Source: E44-bin88 sp034419075
GTDB lineage: Bacteria > Chloroflexota > Dehalococcoidia > Dehalococcoidales > BS750m-G39
Assembly (NCBI GenBank): GCA_034419075.1
Contig: DAOULR010000025.1
Location: 1-64,000, forward strand
Reading direction: 5' to 3'
Length of the DNA: 64,000 nucleotides
In this document: piece after piece, positions 60,155 to 64,000 of the stretch
Layout: each line of letters starts with the position of its first letter
How positions within the stretch are numbered: the first letter of the stretch is position 1
Position numbers and translations under genes: made by a program
Notes under the pieces: generated by a model
What the model was told of the DNA's origin: nothing
What the model saw: the letters and a program-made list of their open reading frames with translations, nothing else
Databases searched by the model: none

Positions 60155-60412
60155 TCAGTCCTTGACGCCGCGGTCATGAATATAGTCAACGGCATCCTGG
60201 ACGGTGGCTATCTTCTCCGCATCCTCATCCGGTATTTCAACCTTCGAGCCTTCCTCGCTGAACTCCTCTTCCAGACTCATTACCAGTTCGACCAGGTCCA
60301 GGGAATCGGCGCCCAGGTCATCAACAAAATTGGCCGAAGGAACGACTTCCTCTTCATCCACGCCTAGCTGCTCGACAACTATCTTTTTCACCCTCTCAAA
60401 AACTGTGGCCAT
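60155..60412 (-). CDS. acpP: acyl carrier protein
   Basis: An 85-residue acidic helical protein carrying growing acyl chains on phosphopantetheine. The attachment site is DSL in DDLGADSLDLVELVM, Ser37. It lies 16 nt after nusB and downstream of fabG, so it belongs to the fatty-acid cluster. Slightly longer than typical ACP because of a C-terminal DRGVKD tail. Probably transcribed from the nusB promoter. Confidence 0.95.
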   Translation of the reverse strand: MATVFERVKKIVVEQLGVDEEEVVPSANFVDDLGADSLDLVELVMSLEEEFSEEGSKVEIPDEDAEKIATVQDAVDYIHDRGVKD

Positions 60413-60428
60413 TTTCTATGCTACCTCC

Positions 60429-60845
60429 CTAATCTTTCTCTCTAGAAGCGAGTCGGCTAACCGAGCCCAGGACACCGTTAACGAACTTAGGTGAGTTGTT
60501 GCTGCCAAAGAGCTTAGCCAGCTCAACCGCTTCGTTTATAGCGACCTTAATTGGCACACTATTATCAAGCAAAATTTCAAATATTGCAAGTCTCAGGATA
60601 TTCCGGTCCACCAACGATACCTGTTCCAGCGGCCAGGCGGTGGCGAACCTCTTAATGTACTCGTCTATTTTATCCCTATTCTCAAGCACTCCGCTGGTCA
60701 GATGGCGGGCAAAGACGACGTTTTCCTCATTCAGCCTGCCGTCTTCCAGAAAAGGGGCTAAAGCCCGTTCCATCTCGTGCCCTACGGAGTCGACCTCGTA
60801 CAAAACCTGCAGGGCTATTACCCGAGCTTTACGCCGTAACCCCAT
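60429..60845 (-). CDS. nusB: transcription antitermination factor NusB
   Basis: A 138-residue all-helical NusB that joins rRNA antitermination complexes. Visible are RKARVIALQVLYEVDSV at the N-terminus, RNILRLAIFEIL, and AINEAVELAKLFGSNNSPKFVNGVLG, the family hallmark. AGAGGAAGG precedes the ATG. It sits between fabG and acpP, an unusual place, with its own promoter in the 90-nt gap after fabG. Confidence 0.95.
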   Translation of the reverse strand: MGLRRKARVIALQVLYEVDSVGHEMERALAPFLEDGRLNEENVVFARHLTSGVLENRDKIDEYIKRFATAWPLEQVSLVDRNILRLAIFEILLDNSVPIKVAINEAVELAKLFGSNNSPKFVNGVLGSVSRLASREKD

Positions 60846-60870
60846 GGCCTTCCTCTAAAATTAACCACAT

Positions 60871-60898
60871 ATTATAGCACTTAATTTTAAATACGCAA
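60871..60898 (-). promoter_or_regulatory. promoter for nusB-acpP
   Basis: On the minus strand, TTGCGT (60893-60898), a 16-nt spacer and TATAAT (60871-60876), 25 nt before the nusB ATG. Confidence 0.5.
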
Positions 60899-60935
60899 GC
60901 GGTGAAATATCAAGCGTCGCCACCGACAGCCCCGG

Positions 60936-61673
60936 TTACATGCCCCCGGTAACCCCCAGGACCTGCCCGGTGATATAGGCCGCCCCTTCGGAGGCGAGGA
61001 AGAGGACGGCCTCGGCCACGTCGCGGGGGGTGCCGAACTCGCCCTGCGGGATGAGCCTCTTCAGTTCCTGGCGCCAGTCCTCTTTTAGCCCCCGCGTCAT
61101 CTCGGTATCGATAAAACCGGGGGCGACGGCATTGACGGTAACGCCGTGAGAAGCCACCTCTTTGGCCACGGCGCGGGTAAAGCCGATAACGCCCGCCTTA
61201 GCCGCGGCGTAGTTGGCCTGGCCCTTATTACCGATAACGCCGACAATGCTGGAGATATTGACAATTCGACCCCAGCGCTGTTTCGCCATCGGCCGCAAAA
61301 CAGCCTTGGTACAGAGGAAAACACTCTTTAAGTCCACGGCGATGACCTTATCCCAGTCCTCTTCCGACATGCGCAGTATGAGCTGGTCGCGGGCGATGCC
61401 GGCGTTATTCACCAGTATGTCAACGCGCTTAAAGGCGGACAGTGTCTCGTCAACGAGGCGGTCGACATCTTTGGCCTTACTGACATCGGCCATAACCTGC
61501 AGGCTTTCCACACCCATGGTCTTGATTTCCTTGGCCACCGCCTCCACCGGTTTTACGTCGCCGATATCGTTAAGCACTACCCTGATGCCCGACTCGGCTA
61601 ATTTCAGGGCGATAACCCGCCCGATTCCCCGACCGCTGCCGGTGACTATGGCTACCCTGCTCGAAATATTCAT
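60936..61673 (-). CDS. fabG: 3-oxoacyl-ACP reductase FabG
   Basis: A 245-residue short-chain dehydrogenase of fatty-acid synthesis. Cofactor loop TGSGRGIGR, LVNNAGIARD, catalytic Ser in NISSIVGV, and the Tyr/Lys pair in ANYAAAKAGVIG. The C-terminal ITGQVLGVTGGM is typical of FabG. It starts 15 nt after fabD. The NADPH it needs could come from NfnAB. The role is well supported by the fabD neighbour. Confidence 0.95.
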   Translation of the reverse strand: MNISSRVAIVTGSGRGIGRVIALKLAESGIRVVLNDIGDVKPVEAVAKEIKTMGVESLQVMADVSKAKDVDRLVDETLSAFKRVDILVNNAGIARDQLILRMSEEDWDKVIAVDLKSVFLCTKAVLRPMAKQRWGRIVNISSIVGVIGNKGQANYAAAKAGVIGFTRAVAKEVASHGVTVNAVAPGFIDTEMTRGLKEDWRQELKRLIPQGEFGTPRDVAEAVLFLASEGAAYITGQVLGVTGGM

Positions 61674-61688
61674 CTTTAACCTCGCTCC

Positions 61689-62621
61689 CTAATCGACGCT
61701 GAAATTCCGTACCGATTCAACATCGCCGATATTAAGGATTTTAACATCCCTGTCAATACGCTTGATTAATCCCGCCAGAACCTTGCCCGGCCCGATTTCG
61801 ATAAAGGTGGAAACGCCCCTTGCTATCATATATTCCACCGAGCGCTGCCACTGGACGCAGTTGCAGAGCTGGTAGAGCAGTTCTTCCTTGACCGCCGGAG
61901 CGGTGGCGAGGGGCTGGGCGGTGGTGTTGCCGATGATGGGGGTGGTGGGGTCTCTAAACTCAAGTTTGGCGATGATTTTAGCCATACCGTCGACGGCGGG
62001 CCGCATCAGCGGGGTGTGAAAGGCGCCGCTGACCTGCAGAGGGATGGCGCGGTGCGCCCCCTTATCTTTAGCCAGTTCCACCGCCTTATTGATACTATCC
62101 TCGGCGCCGCTGATGACCGTCTGACCCGGGCAGTTAAAATTGGCGACCTGGGCACCGGTCTTGGCACAAAGCTCGGTCAGCGGCGCCTCGTCGAGGCCGA
62201 TTATAGCCGCCATGCCGCCGGGGGTCATCTGTCCCGCTTCGTGCATCAGTCGTCCGCGCTCCCGCGACAGATAAACGGCGTCGGCGAAGTCGAGCACGCC
62301 CGCCGCCGCCAGTGCCGTGTATTCGCCCAGGCTGTGGCCAGCGACAAAGCTGGGAGAAGGCAAACCGACGCCCGCCTCGCGGCAGGCCTCCAGGCAGGCA
62401 AAGCTGGCGGTTACTATGGCCGGCTGAGCGTTAATCGTCTGGCGCAGTTCCTCCTCGGGGCCATCGAAGCAGAGCCGAGAAAGAGGAAAGCCCAGGGCCT
62501 GGTCAGCCTGATCGAAAACGTCTTTAGCCAACTCGAAGTCCTGGTAGAGGTCGCGCCCCATGCCCACCGATTGAGCACCCTGCCCGGGAAAGACATAGGC
62601 TGCCTTAACTAGTTCAGCCAT
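61689..62621 (-). CDS. fabD: malonyl-CoA:ACP transacylase FabD
   Basis: A 310-residue transferase loading malonyl groups onto ACP. The nucleophile elbow is GHSLGEY, near residue 94, and FPGQGAQSVGMG is at the N-terminus. QVSGAFHTPLM holds the catalytic His. Encoded 32 nt after rpmF and upstream of fabG. The usual plsX and fabH genes between rpmF and fabD are absent. Confidence 0.95.
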   Translation of the reverse strand: MAELVKAAYVFPGQGAQSVGMGRDLYQDFELAKDVFDQADQALGFPLSRLCFDGPEEELRQTINAQPAIVTASFACLEACREAGVGLPSPSFVAGHSLGEYTALAAAGVLDFADAVYLSRERGRLMHEAGQMTPGGMAAIIGLDEAPLTELCAKTGAQVANFNCPGQTVISGAEDSINKAVELAKDKGAHRAIPLQVSGAFHTPLMRPAVDGMAKIIAKLEFRDPTTPIIGNTTAQPLATAPAVKEELLYQLCNCVQWQRSVEYMIARGVSTFIEIGPGKVLAGLIKRIDRDVKILNIGDVESVRNFSVD

Positions 62622-62653
62622 AGCATCCTTTCTCCAAACATCCTAAAAACGGG

Positions 62654-62857
62654 TTAAGCCGCGGGCTTCTTCTTGGGGGTCTTAACCTCGATGACATCAC
62701 GGCCCGCATAGCTGCCGCAGGTGGGACAGGCATGATGAGGTAGCTTGAGGCTATGGCACTGGGGGCATTCTTCCAGGGCGGGGGGATTAGCTGCCAGATG
62801 GCTGCGCCTCTTGCCCTGGCGCGCCTTAGTGGTTTTTCTTTTCGGTAAAGCTCCCAT
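62654..62857 (-). CDS. rpmF: 50S ribosomal protein L32
   Basis: A 67-residue L32 of the zinc-binding type, with ECPQCHSLKLPHHACPTCG (Cys32, Cys35, Cys45, Cys48) forming the ribbon. N-terminal ALPKRKTTKARQGKRRSH is typical. Located between yceD and the fab genes, the widely conserved order. AAAGGAAC precedes the ATG with its complement close to the anti-Shine-Dalgarno sequence. Confidence 0.95.
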   Translation of the reverse strand: MGALPKRKTTKARQGKRRSHLAANPPALEECPQCHSLKLPHHACPTCGSYAGRDVIEVKTPKKKPAA

Positions 62858-62890
62858 AACTAAAGTGTTCCTTTCTCTCGGCCAAGGCCG

Positions 62891-63409
62891 TCACTGGCTG
62901 AGACCGATGTGCTTCAGTTTGGCCCAGCGAGGGTCGGCTTCCGGGGGCAGGCACTGGCACTCCCCCAGGTTAAGATTCTGCCCACAAACGGGGCACAAGC
63001 CGGCGCAGTCCGGGCGGCAGAGGGGTTTCATTGGGACCGCCATCAGGGCGTACTGGTGCACGGCCTCGGTTAAATCGAGCTCGTGGTTTTCGTCGATGGT
63101 AAAAAGTCCAGGCTCGTCGGGAATGGTCAGCGACGCGCCGCTGACGACGTCCACGGTGGGAAAATACTCCTCTTCTATTTTCAGCGTCAGCGGGCAGGGG
63201 AACGGGTTCAGGCAGCGGCTGCAGGTCAGTTCGACGTCAGTATTTAGCACGCCCTCGACCAAAATGCCACGGTCGGTGCGCGTCAGGCTGACCTTGCCTT
63301 TAAGGCGACTGGTGTTGCCGTAACCGGTAACATCCATAACCAGGTCGACATCGTGCTCTTTGACGGTGCCGATGGCCGACCTGAGCTGCTGGGCTACATT
63401 GATTTGCAT
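62891..63409 (-). CDS. YceD/DUF177 family protein
   Basis: A 172-residue protein of the DUF177 family, linked to 23S rRNA/ribosome maturation and nearly always encoded before rpmF. It has a VELTCSRCLNPFPCPLTLKIEEEYFP segment with a CxxC pair and a second Cys-rich stretch CRPDCAGLCPVCGQNLNLGEC, plus RWAKLKHI near the end. GGAGGG precedes the ATG by 9 nt. First gene of the yceD-rpmF-fabD-fabG transcript. Confidence 0.9.
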   Translation of the reverse strand: MQINVAQQLRSAIGTVKEHDVDLVMDVTGYGNTSRLKGKVSLTRTDRGILVEGVLNTDVELTCSRCLNPFPCPLTLKIEEEYFPTVDVVSGASLTIPDEPGLFTIDENHELDLTEAVHQYALMAVPMKPLCRPDCAGLCPVCGQNLNLGECQCLPPEADPRWAKLKHIGLSQ

Positions 63410-63445
63410 TTAATAATATCCCTCCAGGGGAGATAAAACTCTATC

Positions 63446-63476
63446 ATTATAAGCCAGCTATACTGGCGACTGTCAA
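63446..63476 (-). promoter_or_regulatory. putative promoter for yceD-rpmF-fabD-fabG
   Basis: On the minus strand, a perfect TTGACA (63471-63476) and a perfect TATAAT (63446-63451) with a 19-nt spacer, longer than ideal. The -10 box lies 36 nt before the ATG at 63409. Confidence 0.45.
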
Positions 63477-63497
63477 GCTGAACTCAGTACTCTTAGT

Positions 63498-63524
63498 GTC
63501 ACCCTGAGCATAGCGAAGGGTCTC
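63498..63524. repeat. GTCACCCTGAG-type repeat, partial copy
   Basis: GTCACCCTGAG (63498-63508), then CATAGCGAAGGGTCTC, matching the left arm of the copies at 16683 and 23723. It directly abuts MITE-like copy E. Together with that copy it fills the 378-nt gene-free stretch 63410-63787, which otherwise holds the yceD promoter and the terminator of the acyl-CoA dehydrogenase gene. Confidence 0.6.
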
Positions 63525-63526
63525 TT

Positions 63527-63740
63527 TCCCCACCCCACCTTGTTCAGCGTACGCTGTTCTGACCCACCCTACCCTCCCTTAGAGGGGATTCTCCCTCTAG
63601 AATTCCTTCCGGGGACACGCCACCCCTTTCCCCCTAGGGATTTGCCTACATACATTTCAGGGGTTCCCAAGGGGGGCTTCGCCCCCCTTGGGAAGATGTT
63701 TCTGGGCGGGACGGGTGGGAAAGAAGACTTGGGGTGGGGA
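63527..63740. mobile_element. MITE-like GC-rich repeat, best-preserved copy E
   Basis: A 214-bp element bounded by perfect 11-bp terminal inverted repeats: TCCCCACCCCA (63527-63537) and TGGGGTGGGGA (63730-63740). Inside are a CAGCGTACGCTG palindrome (63546-63557), a CCCACCCTACCCTCCC block, AGAGGGGATTCTCCCTCTAG, an AAGGGGGGCTTCGCCCCCCT hairpin (about 63670-63690) and GTTTCTGGGCGGGACGGGTG. No reading frame that resembles a transposase is present, so it would be non-autonomous. No clear target duplication is visible. Confidence 0.6.
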
Positions 63741-63741
63741 T

Positions 63742-63779
63742 AAAAAAAGACCCGGGGAGTTTTCCGCCCCCCAGGTCTT
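63742..63779 (-). terminator. rho-independent terminator of the acyl-CoA dehydrogenase gene
   Basis: On the minus strand, AAGACC pairs with GGTCTT (63774-63779 with 63747-63752), continued by a G/C-rich stem, then seven T (complement of 63742-63748). It begins 9 nt after the stop codon at 63788. Confidence 0.75.
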
Positions 63780-63787
63780 AGAGAGCG

Positions 63788-64000
63788 CTAAAGGTCGAAT
63801 ACCTTTTTCTTGCGCAGCTCGAAGGCAATCTCGTTACGCAGGACCTGATTGGAGCCCTCGTATATCTGGGTAATCTTGGCGTCGCGGAACATCTTCTCGA
63901 TGGGGTAATCACGCATATAGCCCACGCCGCCGAAGATTTGCATGGCATCAGTGGTGACCTTCATCGCCGTGTCCGAGGCGAAGACCTTGCACATCGCCGA
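63788..64000 (-). CDS. acyl-CoA dehydrogenase, C-terminal part only
   Basis: The last 70 residues of an acyl-CoA dehydrogenase; the 5' part lies beyond the window. The motif MQIFGGVGYMRDYPIEKMFRD followed by AKITQIYEGSNQVLRN is diagnostic for the C-terminal helical domain of the family (YEGSNQ with the FAD-contacting residues, and the catalytic-base region outside this fragment). It ends AFELRKKKVFDL. A rho-independent terminator follows. Chain-length specificity cannot be judged. Confidence 0.9.
   Translation of the reverse strand, partial: SAMCKVFASDTAMKVTTDAMQIFGGVGYMRDYPIEKMFRDAKITQIYEGSNQVLRNEIAFELRKKKVFDL

Noticed and set aside
63520..63745. Target-site duplication around MITE-like copy E
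   Set aside because: Flanks CTCTT and TAAAA do not match as a direct repeat, so transposition is not proven by this copy.
1..64000. CRISPR arrays, rRNA genes and transposase or integrase genes
   Set aside because: No run of equal-spaced direct repeats, no rRNA-like segments and no recombinase-like protein were seen on either strand.

Overview
The window looks like a chromosomal stretch of a Chloroflexota bacterium, most likely class Dehalococcoidia. I infer this from the overall protein flavour: tandem DegV proteins behind a FakA-like kinase, an electron-bifurcating NfnAB pair, a DUF4349 lipoprotein, and an APC permease followed by a universal stress protein and TrkA-type proteins. No rRNA or tRNA gene is present to confirm it. 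The backbone is GC-rich by eye and densely packed. Neighbouring genes are often separated by 1-20 nt, several convergent pairs overlap at their 3' ends, and TTG and GTG starts are common.

Layout. 1-11.0 kb: a gamma-carbonic-anhydrase-like protein, a Rid-family protein, argS, a small Cys protein, recG, then four tandem DegV (FakB-like) genes and fakA. 11.0-18.8 kb: rpmB, and on the minus strand an arginine block argJ-argB, then argD-(membrane-anchored alpha/beta hydrolase)-argG-argH-rpe; argC and argF are not in the window. 18.8-26.6 kb: mixed genes (pyruvate-kinase-like C-domain, a duplicated zinc-ribbon protein, Fe-S flavoprotein, mutS, CvpA-like protein, MBL hydrolase) and an AT-rich trypsin-like protease gene. 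26.6-31.8 kb: nfnB/nfnA, remA-gmk, and a Pit-type phosphate transporter with its DUF47 partner. 31.9-37.9 kb: APC permease, UspA, two TrkA/RCK proteins, comEA and comEC. 37.9-50.6 kb: two related lipoproteins, a DUF4349 lipoprotein, small membrane proteins, an MBL/radical-SAM pair, a three-gene ABC-2 exporter, pncC, a GIN-domain lipoprotein, a NUDIX protein and an eIF2B-like protein. 50.8-57.8 kb: rph, proB-(unknown)-proA and mfd. 57.9-59.6 kb: a solitary AT-rich AIPR-family gene. 59.7-64 kb: a zinc-ribbon membrane protein, then a minus-strand fatty-acid/ribosome cluster (yceD-rpmF-fabD-fabG, nusB-acpP) and the 3' end of an acyl-CoA dehydrogenase gene.

Two interspersed repeat families occupy intergenic gaps. 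One is a roughly 170-215 bp GC-rich element with TCCCCACCCCA-type terminal inverted repeats and a central hairpin, resembling a MITE. The other is a shorter palindromic element with the core GTCACCCTGAG. Many genes have a recognisable sigma-70-type promoter (TTGACA or TTGCCT, 16-18 nt spacer, TATAAT-like). At argJ, mutS and the eIF2B-like gene the -10 box lies only 6-7 nt before the start codon with no Shine-Dalgarno sequence, which suggests leaderless transcripts.

No clear new multi-gene system stands out. The best leads are the four-FakB/one-FakA operon, a possible split KimA-like potassium transporter with RCK regulators, the MITE-like family, and the lone AIPR gene.
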